Assembly: GCF_003946165.1 (NCBI RefSeq)
Contig: NZ_RHOI01000010.1
Coordinates: 35,738-99,737, forward strand
Direction: 5' to 3'
DNA length: 64,000 nt
Origin: Lacticaseibacillus baoqingensis
GTDB taxonomy: Bacteria > Bacillota > Bacilli > Lactobacillales > Lactobacillaceae
Shown: positions 1-7,979 of the stretch, piece by piece
How the letters are laid out: the number at the start of each line of letters is the position of its first letter
How positions within the stretch are numbered: position 1 is the stretch's first letter
Made by a program: the position numbers and the translations under genes
The notes under the pieces: model-generated
What the model was told of the DNA's origin: nothing
The model's database searches: none
The model's input: the letters and a program-made list of their open reading frames with translations, nothing else

Positions 1-1051
1 GCAAAAGGCCCAAAGTACCAGCAGCGGGTTGGATGATTTTGGCGATTTCTTTGGGGAATCAGGGAACTCGAATTCAAATGGCAACAGTGCTAATTCCGGC
101 TCCTCCAGCTCAGATCTAGAAGAATACAGTGAAGGTTCTGGGGTCATTTATCAAAAGAAAGACGGCAAGGCTTATATTGTCACGAATAATCATGTGGTAT
201 CCGGTTCGGATGCTTTGGAAGTGATCTTGAGTGATGGCACCAAGTTGACTGCAACCAAAGTGGGGACCGATGAAACTAGCGATTTGGCCGTATTGTCTAT
301 CGATGGCAGCAAGATCTCAACAGTGGCTAGTTTCGGAGATTCAAGTAAGTTGAATGCTGGGCAAACCGTCTTAGCGATCGGCTCGCCGTTAGGGTCGCAA
401 TACGCCACTTCAGTCACGCAAGGGATCGTCAGTGCTACGAATCGGACCGTTGACGTGACCGATGAAAATACTGGCCAAACCACGGGTCAAGCCACGGTCA
501 TCCAAACTGATGCCGCGATCAATTCCGGTAATTCTGGTGGCCCGCTGATCAACTTGTCAGGCCAAGTTATTGGGATCAATTCAATGAAGTTATCTGGGTC
601 GACCAGTTCGGATTCTGCCACGATTGAAGGGATGGGTTTTGCGATCCCAAGTGATGAAGTTGTGTCGATCATCAATCAGCTGGTCGCTAATGGGAAGGTC
701 GTGCGGCCGGCATTAGGCGTTGAAGTGCGTGATTTATCTAGTGTGACTGCCTCCCAGCAAAAGTCCGTCTTAAAATTGCCAACCACGGTGACAGATGGCG
801 CCGTTTTGGCCGGCTTTACCAGCGGCAGTATCGCTAAAACGGCTGGTTTAAAGCAATATGATGTGATCGTGGGCATCGATTCAGACACCGTGACTGGCGT
901 CGCAGACTTGCGCACGGCACTATATAAGCATCAAGTTGGCGATACGGTGAAAATCACCTATTACCATGAAGGTGAGAAAAAGACGGTCAATGTGAAGCTA
1001 AGTGAGACCACAGCAAGCAATAGTACCTCTGATCAAAGCAACAGTAATTAA
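1..1051 (+). CDS. htrA: Serine protease HtrA (DegP-like), 3' part
   Basis: The reading frame is open from the window edge, so the cytoplasmic start and membrane anchor lie upstream. Numbered from the TTG at 29, a Ser/Asn/Gly-rich linker (residues about 10-30) is followed by a trypsin-like domain with the catalytic triad His55 (NNHVV), Asp85 (SDLAVL) and Ser169 (GNSGGPL). One PDZ domain follows (about 225-325), then a Ser/Asn-rich tail. HtrA is a membrane-anchored surface protease that degrades misfolded exported proteins. In lactobacilli it commonly closes the walRK region and is followed by rlmH; here rlmH is about 19 kb away. A strong hairpin ends the gene. Confidence 0.95.
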   Translation, partial: QKAQSTSSGLDDFGDFFGESGNSNSNGNSANSGSSSSDLEEYSEGSGVIYQKKDGKAYIVTNNHVVSGSDALEVILSDGTKLTATKVGTDETSDLAVLSIDGSKISTVASFGDSSKLNAGQTVLAIGSPLGSQYATSVTQGIVSATNRTVDVTDENTGQTTGQATVIQTDAAINSGNSGGPLINLSGQVIGINSMKLSGSTSSDSATIEGMGFAIPSDEVVSIINQLVANGKVVRPALGVEVRDLSSVTASQQKSVLKLPTTVTDGAVLAGFTSGSIAKTAGLKQYDVIVGIDSDTVTGVADLRTALYKHQVGDTVKITYYHEGEKKTVNVKLSETTASNSTSDQSNSN

Positions 1052-1070
1052 GGCAATGCCAGTGGCAATG

Positions 1071-1130
1071 CCTATACAGCGCCTTGGAACCGCGATTCCT
1101 TTATTGGATCGTGGGTTCAAGGCGTTTTTT
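1071..1130 (+). terminator. htrA terminator, member of the recurring palindrome family
   Basis: Inverted repeat with arms at 1079-1098 and 1107-1124, followed by a run of six T. The arm core GCGCCTTGG and the preceding GCCTATA match the copy at 2736-2866, so this is both a terminator and a member of the dispersed repeat family. Confidence 0.85.
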
Positions 1131-1195
1131 GCAGTCAGGGATGGCGAGCAAACGATTAATGTCCAAGGCGTTTTTGACCAGAATGTTCAGCTCTG

Positions 1196-1570
1196 AGTTG
1201 TCAAGTGTGGATAGTGATTGGGCATAACTGCGGACCAATTCTGTGGATAACTCTGTGGATAGTGTTCATAACTACGATTTGCGCATGTGGAGCAATTTTA
1301 AATCAGCCTGTGCACAACCTGTGGATAAAAAAATAATCGATTCATGCGAACGTCTGTACGCGCATGGGGCCCAAGGGATACGCCGCTTACAAAATTGATA
1401 ACCGAACAGTTCATCCTTGTGGATAACAGGAACATTTAAATTAATCCCTTGATTTTTTGGCCATGATCATCTGGTGTCAAACTTTCATCACGACACTAGA
1501 TTTAGGGGCGAACATTTGCACCTTGTGGATAACCGCTGGGGATGACGTGTGCATCTTGTGCACATAAGCG
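1196..1570 (+). other. DnaA-box cluster in a gene-free interval
   Basis: The 596 bases between htrA and the next gene contain no credible ORF. On the + strand there are four perfect DnaA boxes (TGTGGATAA) at 1242-1250, 1320-1328, 1418-1426 and 1524-1532. Two 8/9 boxes (TGTGGATAG) lie at 1206-1214 and 1254-1262, with weaker variants at 1263-1271 and 1309-1317. All share one orientation. No dnaA gene or clear AT-rich unwinding element is beside it, so a DnaA-titration or regulatory cluster is as likely as a part of the origin. htrA is usually near oriC in lactobacilli. Confidence 0.75.
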
Positions 1571-1576
1571 GCTGCC

Positions 1577-1605
1577 TTGACATTTCATCACTTATCTACT
1601 ATACT
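1577..1605 (+). promoter_or_regulatory. SigA-type promoter of the Fe-S-type protein gene
   Basis: TTGACA at 1577-1582 and TATACT at 1600-1605 are separated by exactly 17 bases. The ribosome binding site AAAGGAGGAG (1635-1644) and the ATG at 1648 follow. Confidence 0.8.
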
Positions 1606-1647
1606 AAAGTTAGTAATTAAGTTGCGTACAATTTAAAGGAGGAGCTC

Positions 1648-2049
1648 ATGGACATTACGATCAAGCCAGACGCGTTGGCCTATTTGCAGACGAAGATGGG
1701 ATCACAAGAGCGGCTGTTTTTGGCATTAGATGATGGTTCAAGCAAATACTCTCAACTGGGAGGGACCTGTGCGATTGGCAATAAGTACCAGCTGGTGATC
1801 AGCGACCAAGCAGATCCGGATTATGCGATCCCATTAACCAATGATGCTGGGTTAGCATTGACGACTGGCGATCTGGAAGAGATGTATTTAGGCCATGGGC
1901 TCGTGTTGGATTATCAACTGGCAACACTGGCATTGCGTGATGATAGCGGCGTCTTAGATGGGGCTGTGATGCTCAACCGGCCAGTGGTCGTGGTTGATGA
2001 TAATGCGTTGAAGGCACAGCGCCAAGCGATTGGTAATCAAATATGCTGA
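1648..2049 (+). CDS. Iron-sulfur cluster biosynthesis family (HesB/YneR-like) protein
   Basis: A 133-residue soluble protein with a perfect promoter and Shine-Dalgarno. The start MDITIKPDALAYLQTK and the central QLGGTCAIGNKYQLV region look like the short HesB/IscA-like proteins annotated in lactobacilli as iron-sulfur cluster biosynthesis proteins. Only one central Cys and one near the C-terminus are visible, so the classic three-Cys IscA ligand set is not complete and a direct role in cluster assembly is unproven. It is a single-gene unit between two hairpins. Family assignment is from overall resemblance only. Confidence 0.55.
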   Translation: MDITIKPDALAYLQTKMGSQERLFLALDDGSSKYSQLGGTCAIGNKYQLVISDQADPDYAIPLTNDAGLALTTGDLEEMYLGHGLVLDYQLATLALRDDSGVLDGAVMLNRPVVVVDDNALKAQRQAIGNQIC

Positions 2050-2055
2050 TCATTT

Positions 2056-2145
2056 TAGGCTGACACCACTCGTGGTTTAGCCATACACAAACGTCTTGCA
2101 GGCGATTTAACCTTTGAATCGCCTGCAAGACGTTTATTGGCGTCT
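2056..2145 (+). terminator. Hairpin terminator, recurring palindrome family
   Basis: Perfect 18-base arms at 2090-2107 and 2117-2134. The flank (CTGACACC...GGTTTAGCC) resembles the flank of the copies at 2736, 52085 and 53913, so it is a diverged member of the same family. It sits directly after the Fe-S-type gene. Confidence 0.75.
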
Positions 2146-2185
2146 AGAGAGATGACGACCAGCTAGAATTTTTTTTCGAAAAGTT

Positions 2186-2212
2186 TTAGCACTCTATTGA
2201 CTGGAGTGCTAA
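2186..2212 (+). promoter_or_regulatory. CIRCE element (HrcA operator) over the hsp20 promoter
   Basis: TTAGCACTC (2186-2194), nine bases, then GAGTGCTAA (2204-2212): an exact match to the CIRCE inverted repeat bound by HrcA. A -35-like TTGACT (2197-2202) lies inside it and a -10-like TACTAT (2220-2225) is 17 bases further on, so HrcA would block RNA polymerase. Confidence 0.93.
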
Positions 2213-2283
2213 AAGGGATTACTATATATTATGTAAACAAGAGGTGGTGCAAAACCCCTCGATCAAGAAAGGAAGTCTGTTGT

Positions 2284-2721
2284 ATGGCTAATGAAATGAT
2301 GCGTCGTAATGACTGGTTAGAGGATCCCTTCTTTGACAACTTGGGGCGGCGGTTCTTTGAAGATTTCATGCCTACTCGGACCGCAGCAGATCAGGTCTTG
2401 AACACAGATATCAAAGAAACTGACCATGATTATGTCGCTAAGGTCGATGTCCCAGGAATCGCTAAAGATGATATTAAGCTGAACTATCAAGATAATATCT
2501 TGAACATCAGCGTGAAGAAGAATGATTTCAATGATCATGAAGATAAAGATGGCAATTTGTTGATGAGCGAGCGGCATTACGGTGCGATGAGCCGCAGCTA
2601 TCGTTTGCCAAACGTTGATGAGGCAGCGATTAAGGCGGCTTACGCGGATGGTGTTTTGACCATCACATTGCCAAAGCTGACAGAAGCGCATCACGATAAT
2701 CACCAAATTGAGATCAACTAG
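2284..2721 (+). CDS. hsp20: Small heat shock protein, Hsp20/alpha-crystallin family
   Basis: A 145-residue cytoplasmic chaperone that would hold unfolding proteins in an ATP-independent way. The N-terminus is Asp/Phe-rich (DPFFDNLGRRFF) and an alpha-crystallin domain runs from about residue 40 to 137, ending in ADGVLTITLPK, typical of the family. The ATG at 2284 is chosen because AAGGAAG precedes it and the MANEMMRR start fits lactobacillar Hsp20; a longer frame opens at 2197 but would begin inside the CIRCE element. Expression is probably repressed by HrcA and induced by heat. A repeat-family terminator follows. Confidence 0.93.
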   Translation: MANEMMRRNDWLEDPFFDNLGRRFFEDFMPTRTAADQVLNTDIKETDHDYVAKVDVPGIAKDDIKLNYQDNILNISVKKNDFNDHEDKDGNLLMSERHYGAMSRSYRLPNVDEAAIKAAYADGVLTITLPKLTEAHHDNHQIEIN

Positions 2722-2735
2722 TTGATTGCACAGTA

Positions 2736-2866
2736 GGTTGAGACACAAAGCGGTTTTAGCCTATAGCAAAAGCGCCTTGGGGCCACGATTCGGTTTTAGA
2801 ATCGCGGCCCCAAGGCGTTTTTGTTCGGGCGTGGCTTGGTAGAACGCGGCTAGACTAGGATGCCTT
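2736..2866 (+). terminator. hsp20 terminator, full copy of the recurring palindrome element
   Basis: Hairpin arms at 2772-2791 and 2799-2817 with five T after. Similarity to the copies near 52.1 and 54.0 kb extends outside the hairpin: GAGACACAAAGCGGTTTTAG on one side and GGCGTGGCTTGG with GCGGCTAG on the other. The unit is therefore a repeat of about 130 bases rather than just a terminator. Confidence 0.8.
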
Positions 2867-3030
2867 GGCCACTTATTTTTTTGTGAGTATTCAAGGCAAC
2901 GCGAGCGTAAATGAGGGGTTTTGCGGTGCAGATATTTACTTTAATACTTTTTTAATGTAAAGTAGCAACAAGAGTTTTCATGCGTGTCTGCAGCAAGTCC
3001 TGTCAATAACGCAGTTGGTATCTCCAAGAC

Positions 3031-3062
3031 AGTGCCGTCACGGTTATAATGGTGGCGGCACT
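3031..3062 (+). promoter_or_regulatory. Hairpin with an embedded -10 box ahead of the peptide transporter
   Basis: Arms AGTGCCGTCAC (3031-3041) and GTGGCGGCACT (3052-3062) flank TATAAT at 3045-3050. Either this is the transporter promoter with a dyad operator over its -10, or an attenuator-like hairpin followed by TTTTGTATTTTA. No clear -35 is seen, so the reading is uncertain. Confidence 0.4.
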
Positions 3063-3093
3063 GTTTTGTATTTTATGCTCAGAGGAGTAAGTC

Positions 3094-4023
3094 ATGATCA
3101 AATATATCTTAAGGCGAGTCGGATTCTTGATCTTGACGCTGTTTCTGGTGGCCTCGATCACGTTTTTCTTGATGAAGTTACTGCCAGGAACGCCGTTCAA
3201 CAACCCAAAGCTGCCCGCTGATCAATTGGCCCAGTTAAAGGCGCAATACGGCTTAGATAAGCCAGTTTGGCAGCAATATTTAAATTATTTGTGGGGTGCT
3301 GTGCACGGCGATTTTGGGACGTCTTACCAGTTTACCGGGCAAAAAGTTTCTTACTTGATTTCCTCACGCTTGGGTCCGTCATTACAGCTAGGGGCGCAGG
3401 CGATGGTTGTCGGGACGCTGCTGGGGATCTTGCTTGGTGCATTAGCCGCGATCCGTAAAAATACCTGGGTCGATGCCGTGGCCACGATTTTTGCGATCTT
3501 AGGCCGGTCGATCCCTAATTTCGTGTTTGCGGCGTTATTGCAATATTTTGTCGCGTTTAAATGGGGCGTGTTGCCTGTGGCGTTATGGGAAGATGGTTTT
3601 TCCTCCAGCGTCTTGCCAACGATCGCGTTGGCCATGGCACCCTTGGCCAATACTGCGCGGTTTATGCGAACCGAAATGGTCGATGTCTTATCCAGTGACT
3701 ACATCGAATTAGCGCGGTCCAAAGGCGACTCTCAGTGGCAAGTCGTGGCGCGGCATGCCTTGCGCAATTCAATGATCCCGGTCGTGACGATCATCGGGCC
3801 GATGGCAGTGGATCTGATGATCGGGTCGATGGTCGTAGAAAATATCTTTGCGATCCCAGGCATCGGTGAACAGTTCGTCAAATCGATCACGACGAATGAT
3901 TATCCGGTGATCATGGGTTTGACCATCATGTATTGTTTCATGTTGACCGTCGTGATCTTGATCGTGGATATCTTATACGGCTTCATCGATCCGCGAATTC
4001 GACTGAGTGGGGAGGCTAATTAA
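3094..4023 (+). CDS. Oligopeptide/dipeptide ABC transporter permease, DppB/OppB type
   Basis: A 309-residue integral membrane protein with a first membrane segment at residues 8-30 and the remaining five in the central and C-terminal part. The cytoplasmic EAA-loop, which docks on the ATPases, is visible near residue 205 (ELARSKGDSQWQVVARHALRN region). DppB-type permeases form a heterodimeric channel with DppC. It is the first gene of a compact four-gene operon; its stop overlaps the next start (TAATG). GAGGAG precedes the ATG at 3094. Peptide specificity cannot be read from sequence, and no substrate-binding protein gene is linked. Confidence 0.9.
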   Translation: MIKYILRRVGFLILTLFLVASITFFLMKLLPGTPFNNPKLPADQLAQLKAQYGLDKPVWQQYLNYLWGAVHGDFGTSYQFTGQKVSYLISSRLGPSLQLGAQAMVVGTLLGILLGALAAIRKNTWVDAVATIFAILGRSIPNFVFAALLQYFVAFKWGVLPVALWEDGFSSSVLPTIALAMAPLANTARFMRTEMVDVLSSDYIELARSKGDSQWQVVARHALRNSMIPVVTIIGPMAVDLMIGSMVVENIFAIPGIGEQFVKSITTNDYPVIMGLTIMYCFMLTVVILIVDILYGFIDPRIRLSGEAN

Positions 4024-5030
4024 TGGCTGCTAGTAAACATATCGCGCCAGACGCATTTAAGCTTGCTCATGTGGCTGCCACTGAAAAAGAATATATCGCA
4101 GCACCGGCGCTGACGTTTTCTCAAGACGCGATGCGCCGCTTGAAGCAAAATAAGGCAGCGGTGATCTCTTTTTGGCTATTAGTGATCATCTTTGCAGCAG
4201 CCTTATTGAGCTTGGTGATTACGCCGCATGATCCTAACGCGCAAAACTTGAATTATACTTATTTACCGCCAAAATGGGGTGATTTGAATATCCCGTTTTT
4301 CAATGGACATGAAAATGGCATCGACATGTATGCGCGTAATCAAGTGCCTAAAGGAACCTATTTTTTGTTAGGGACCGATTACCTTGGGCGTGATCTGTTG
4401 TCACGGATCTTAGTGGGTACCCGGATCAGCTTGTTTATTGCGGTGATCGCGACCTTGTTTGATCTGGTCGTGGGCGTCGGTTATGGCATTATTTCTGGAT
4501 GGAATGGCGGGTGGATCGACACATTGATGCAGCGGGTGATCGAAATCATTTCATCAGTGCCGAATCTGGTCGTGGTGATCTTAATGCTGCTGGTGTTTAA
4601 GCCAGGCTTAAAGTCGATCATTGTGGCGATTGCCGTGACGAGCTGGATCACCATGGCTCGTTTGATCCGGGCGCAGACCTTGAAGCTAAAGGATCAAGAA
4701 TTCGTCTTGGCCGCCAAGACGTTAGGTGAATCCAGCTTTCAGATCGCGCTCAAGCATTTGGTGCCGAATCTCAGTTCTACGATCATTATTCAAACGATGT
4801 TTACGATTCCTACGGCGATCTTTTTTGAAGCCTTCTTGAGTTATATTGGCATCGGTTTGCCAGCACCGACAGCAAGTTTAGGCACGTTGTTGAATGACGG
4901 CCAAAAGGCGCTACAAACGCAGCCATATTTACTGATTTATCCGGCGATCGTGATCGTGGTGTTGATGTTGGCCTTCAACTTGTTGGCCGATGGGTTGCGA
5001 GATGCCTTTGACCCGCGGAGTGCACATTAG
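4023..5030 (+). CDS. Oligopeptide/dipeptide ABC transporter permease, DppC/OppC type
   Basis: A 335-residue partner permease. A cytoplasmic N-terminal tail of about 45 residues (with the LKQNKAAVISFW entry to the first membrane segment) is followed by a long extracytoplasmic loop (GTDYLGRDLLSRIL, typical of DppC/OppC). The permease core carries the EAA-loop near residue 228 (AAKTLGESSFQIALKHLVPN). It overlaps the upstream permease by one base, which implies translational coupling. It would pair with the upstream protein to import peptides. Confidence 0.92.
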   Translation: MAASKHIAPDAFKLAHVAATEKEYIAAPALTFSQDAMRRLKQNKAAVISFWLLVIIFAAALLSLVITPHDPNAQNLNYTYLPPKWGDLNIPFFNGHENGIDMYARNQVPKGTYFLLGTDYLGRDLLSRILVGTRISLFIAVIATLFDLVVGVGYGIISGWNGGWIDTLMQRVIEIISSVPNLVVVILMLLVFKPGLKSIIVAIAVTSWITMARLIRAQTLKLKDQEFVLAAKTLGESSFQIALKHLVPNLSSTIIIQTMFTIPTAIFFEAFLSYIGIGLPAPTASLGTLLNDGQKALQTQPYLLIYPAIVIVVLMLAFNLLADGLRDAFDPRSAH

Positions 5031-5040
5031 GAGGCAGGTT

Positions 5041-6090
5041 ATGGAAAGAATCTTAGAGGTCAAGGATCTTGCAATCGATTTTGCCACCTATGCAGGCACG
5101 GTACACGCGATCCGGCATGTCGATTTTCACCTGGACAAAGGCGAAACGTTAGCGATCGTTGGTGAATCCGGATCGGGTAAGTCTGTGACCATGCGCACCG
5201 TCATGGGTTTGTTGGCAAATAATGCCCGTGTGGTTTCTGGATCGGTCAAGCTGGCAGGGGAGGATATTCTCCATAAGTCGGAAAAAGCCCTGAACCAAAT
5301 GCGCGGCAATGAAGTGGCAATGATCTTTCAAGACCCGATGACCAGCTTAGATCCGACTATGCCAATTGGCAAACAAGTCGCGGAGCCGCTATTGCTGCAT
5401 ACCAAAGCCACGCGCGCTCATGCGATGAAAGAAGCTGCGCGGGTCTTGGCGCTAGTGGGGATCCCGGATGCTCAGGCACGGTTAAAAGACTACCCGCACC
5501 AATTTTCTGGCGGCCAGCGGCAGCGCATTGTGATTGCGATCGCGATCATTAACCATCCCAAGCTGTTGATCGCCGATGAACCCACCACGGCATTGGACGT
5601 GACCGTGCAAGCGCAAATCGTGCATTTATTGAAGGATATTCAAGCCAAGTTAGATACGGCGATCATTTTTATCACCCATGATCTCGGGGTAGTGGCTGGG
5701 ATCGCCGATCGCGTGGCCGTCATGTATGCCGGCAAGATCATCGAATATGGAACCGTGGATGAGATCTTTTATAACCCGATGCATCCTTATACTTGGGGCT
5801 TGTTAGAAGCGATGCCGACCCTCAGCGCGACCCGCAAGCGCTTATTTGCGATCCCAGGGACACCGCCAGATTTACTGACACCGCCGCAGGGGGATGCTTT
5901 TGCCCCGCGCAATCCCTATGCGATGAAGATCGACCAAGAGCAAGAGCCGCCGTTTTTTGCAGTTTCTAAAACGCATGCCGCAGCGACTTGGTTGTTGCAT
6001 CCAGATGCGCCTGCTGTCGATCCGCCAGCTGAAATCAAGCGGCGCAAGCAGATCTGGGCGCAAAAGGAGGGCAATCATGATTACAGATAA
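5041..6090 (+). CDS. Peptide ABC transporter ATP-binding protein, DppD/OppD type
   Basis: A 349-residue ATPase with Walker A GESGSGKS (residues 41-48), signature FSGGQRQRI (about 154), Walker B LLIADEP (about 176) and the oligopeptide-transporter C-terminal extension ([20 protein letters not shown]). The start at 5041 follows AGGAGGCAGG; an in-frame upstream codon at 4990 lies inside the preceding gene. The extension lacks the Cys cluster that many OppD proteins use for an Fe-S site (GDAFAPRNP instead of GCxFxPRCP), a form I associate with lactic acid bacteria. It energises the DppBC channel together with the next gene product. Confidence 0.93.
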   Translation: MERILEVKDLAIDFATYAGTVHAIRHVDFHLDKGETLAIVGESGSGKSVTMRTVMGLLANNARVVSGSVKLAGEDILHKSEKALNQMRGNEVAMIFQDPMTSLDPTMPIGKQVAEPLLLHTKATRAHAMKEAARVLALVGIPDAQARLKDYPHQFSGGQRQRIVIAIAIINHPKLLIADEPTTALDVTVQAQIVHLLKDIQAKLDTAIIFITHDLGVVAGIADRVAVMYAGKIIEYGTVDEIFYNPMHPYTWGLLEAMPTLSATRKRLFAIPGTPPDLLTPPQGDAFAPRNPYAMKIDQEQEPPFFAVSKTHAAATWLLHPDAPAVDPPAEIKRRKQIWAQKEGNHDYR

Positions 6091-7009
6091 AACCCCATTG
6101 GTACAAGTCCGCCACCTTGTGCAGACGTTTAATGCGGGCAAAAAAGATGAAGTGCGCGCCTTACAAGATGTGTCATTTGATATCTACAAAGGTGAAACGC
6201 TCGGTTTGGTGGGTGAATCCGGTTCGGGTAAAACCACGACGGGGCGGGCATTGATCCGCTTATATCAGCCGACTAGCGGTGAAGTATTGTTTGCAGGCCA
6301 AGACATTGCCAAGCTCAAAAATGGGAGTGCACAAATGTTGGCATTTCGGCGGCAAACCCAGATGATCTTTCAAGATCCCTACGCATCGTTGAATCCGCGG
6401 ATGAAAGTGAAAGATATCATCGCTGAAGGTTTGGATATCCATCACCTGGTCCATTCGCCGCAAGAACGTGATGCCCGCGTGGCCGAATTATTAGCTGAGG
6501 TGGGCTTGAATGAAGATCATGCGTCGCGTTATCCGCATGAGTTTTCAGGCGGTCAGCGGCAACGCATTGGGATCGCCCGCGCGTTGGCAGTAGAGCCGCA
6601 GTTCATCATTGCCGATGAACCGATCTCGGCGCTTGATGTTTCGATCCAAGCGCAAGTAGTCAATTTACTTAAAGACATTCAAGATAAAAAAGGCTTGACC
6701 TACTTGTTCATCGCCCATGATCTTTCAATGGTCAAATATATTTCCGATCGTATCGCGGTGATGCATAATGGGCGGCTGGTGGAGCTGGCAAGTGCAGCAG
6801 AAGTCTATCATCATCCTTTGCACCCCTATACAAAAAGCCTGTTATCTGCGATCCCTGAACCTGATCCAGACAGCGAACGCCAACGGGTGCCGATCGCATA
6901 TGATGCCAGGCAAGCAGAAGGTGGTCAGCGCCAGTTAGTGGAAGTCTTGCCAGCGCATTATGTGTATGCCACTGCCGCAGAAGTCGCCGCCTATCGCCAA
7001 TCCAATTAA
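6077..7009 (+). CDS. Peptide ABC transporter ATP-binding protein, DppF/OppF type
   Basis: A 310-residue ATPase with Walker [10 protein letters not shown] (about residue 46), signature FSGGQRQRI (about 156), Walker [13 protein letters not shown] and a short OppF-type C-terminus ([16 protein letters not shown]). The ATG at 6077 has AAAAGGAGG eight bases upstream and overlaps the end of the previous gene by 14 bases, so translation is coupled; the longer frame from 5957 is an overlap artefact. It is the last gene of the operon. The operon has no binding-protein gene, so one encoded elsewhere must serve it, or the transporter has an unusual partner. Confidence 0.93.
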   Translation: MITDKTPLVQVRHLVQTFNAGKKDEVRALQDVSFDIYKGETLGLVGESGSGKTTTGRALIRLYQPTSGEVLFAGQDIAKLKNGSAQMLAFRRQTQMIFQDPYASLNPRMKVKDIIAEGLDIHHLVHSPQERDARVAELLAEVGLNEDHASRYPHEFSGGQRQRIGIARALAVEPQFIIADEPISALDVSIQAQVVNLLKDIQDKKGLTYLFIAHDLSMVKYISDRIAVMHNGRLVELASAAEVYHHPLHPYTKSLLSAIPEPDPDSERQRVPIAYDARQAEGGQRQLVEVLPAHYVYATAAEVAAYRQSN

Positions 7010-7018
7010 GAAAAATTC

Positions 7019-7047
7019 TTGTCACCGTTGATAAGTCGTTATATACT
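7019..7047 (+). promoter_or_regulatory. Strong promoter with no protein gene behind it
   Basis: TTGTCA (7019-7024), a 17-base spacer and TATACT (7042-7047), placed ten bases after the dppF-type stop. The only transcript it can drive before a terminator is the small RNA at about 7054-7160. Confidence 0.7.
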
Positions 7048-7053
7048 AGTTGC

Positions 7054-7160
7054 AGTCTTAAAAACTGAATAGACCCGCTCACCTGAATGTCAGTCGCGTC
7101 GGCGCATTTCAGGACGACCCGTACGCAGAAGCTTGGCTTGCTGTTGTGCGGGTCTTTTCT
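7054..7160 (+). ncRNA. Putative small RNA ending in a Rho-independent terminator
   Basis: The interval 7010-7362 has no credible ORF. From the promoter at 7019-7047 a transcript of about 105 bases would contain a stem around CTGAATG...CATTTCAG (7083-7112). It would end in the hairpin GACCCG...CGGGTC (about 7115-7153) followed by TTTTCTATTTTT. I do not recognise it as SRP RNA, tmRNA, RNase P, 6S or a T-box. It may be a trans-acting regulator or a longer 3' tail of the peptide-transporter mRNA. Confidence 0.5.
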
Positions 7161-7167
7161 ATTTTTA

Positions 7168-7250
7168 AGCAAAAAAAACGCTCAGGACCTTGGGAGTTGT
7201 CCTGCGCGCGTGAACGTAAATGGCTTGGGAGACATTTACTCGTTTATTTT
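7168..7250 (-). ncRNA. Putative small RNA on the opposite strand, convergent with the previous one
   Basis: Read on the minus strand, an extended -10 (TGCTAAAAT, about 7246-7254) leads into the hairpin GTAAATG...CATTTAC (7213-7236). The terminator AGGAC...GTCCT (7184-7203) follows and ends in GCG plus eight T. No -35 is evident and no ORF fits. The reading depends on the weak promoter call; the terminator itself is good. Confidence 0.35.
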
Positions 7251-7308
7251 AGCATATTTTATGGCTTGGGCGCGATATTCTTTTCGCGAAATATAGTCTT
7301 GAGTGCAA

Positions 7309-7337
7309 GGTCAGTCTGAATGAGACTGACCTTTTTT
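7309..7337 (+). terminator. Hairpin terminator at the 3' side of the MerR-type gene
   Basis: AAGGTCAGTCT, five bases, AGACTGACCTT, then TTTTTT: a near-perfect stem with a T run on the + strand and A-rich flank on the other. It can stop transcripts leaving the 7.0-7.3 kb interval and possibly those of the minus-strand MerR-type gene. Confidence 0.75.
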
Positions 7338-7362
7338 CGTGTCTGTTTAAAGCTGTCCGGCG

Positions 7363-7815
7363 TTACAGGTCAAAGACGCGAGTGGTGCGATCTGGTTGGT
7401 GGGGGACCTTACGAAATTCAGCGTGATCGTCATCCACATCAGCAACGACGTCATAGTCAAGATCATTGACTAATTGCCCAAAGTTAAAGCGGGTTTGCGC
7501 GTTGGTTTCTTCGACGGTCAAGCTGCGGGCTAAGAATTTTAAGCGATCAGTTTGATGATGGTGTTGGCGAATCATTTCCCCGGCCTTGGTGAGGGTGTAG
7601 CCGGCTTCGATCAAAGAAGAGATCAACATGATCTGAATGATATTTTTGAGATCAAAACGCTTGTTGGCGCCATCTTCACGGCGAAACGACCGCACCATTC
7701 CTTTTTTCTCCCAGTAGCGGATCTGCGTGACGGTGGCACCAGTGATGCGACTGGCTTCACCAATGCCAACAGAGATATCCAGTGATTTGACGCGTTGCAT
7801 AAAATCGAGTTCCAT
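7363..7815 (-). CDS. MerR family transcriptional regulator
   Basis: A 150-residue regulator with a MerR winged helix at residues 14-85 (GIGEASRITGATVTQIRYWEKKGMV). A helical linker and a short C-terminal part rich in Asp and His (DYDVVADVDDDHAEF) follow, with no obvious Cys-type metal site. AAGGGGG precedes its ATG. It is divergent from an MFS pump and a DUF4811 protein and most likely controls them, as MerR proteins of this kind activate or repress neighbouring efflux genes. The inducer is unknown. Confidence 0.85.
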   Translation of the reverse strand: MELDFMQRVKSLDISVGIGEASRITGATVTQIRYWEKKGMVRSFRREDGANKRFDLKNIIQIMLISSLIEAGYTLTKAGEMIRQHHHQTDRLKFLARSLTVEETNAQTRFNFGQLVNDLDYDVVADVDDDHAEFRKVPHQPDRTTRVFDL

Positions 7816-7879
7816 GGTTTCCCCCTTTCAACGAAGATCTTCATGAAATGACAGTCCGTCATATTTTTTCTGAAAACAG

Positions 7880-7958
7880 TTGACTAACGTATAATGTAAG
7901 TGTAACATATCGTTTTGTCAATATCACATTATGTAATAACTTGATCACAAAATATACT
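7880..7958. promoter_or_regulatory. Divergent regulatory region between the MerR gene and the MFS pump
   Basis: On the + strand TTGACT (7880-7885) and TAACAT (7903-7908) have a 17-base spacer, and TATACT (7953-7958) is a second possible -10. The block carries ATAATGTAA and, in inverted sense, CATTATGTAAT copies about 35 bases apart, candidates for MerR binding. Exact start sites cannot be set by eye. Confidence 0.4.
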
Positions 7959-7979
7959 TACTTTAAAGGGGCGATGCAC

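Noticed and set aside
1196..1570. The DnaA-box cluster as the complete replication origin
   Set aside because: No dnaA or dnaN gene and no clear AT-rich unwinding element are nearby; only a DnaA-binding cluster can be supported.
7087..7296. 69-codon ORF in the small RNA region
   Set aside because: It runs through two terminators, has no ribosome site and encodes no recognisable pattern.
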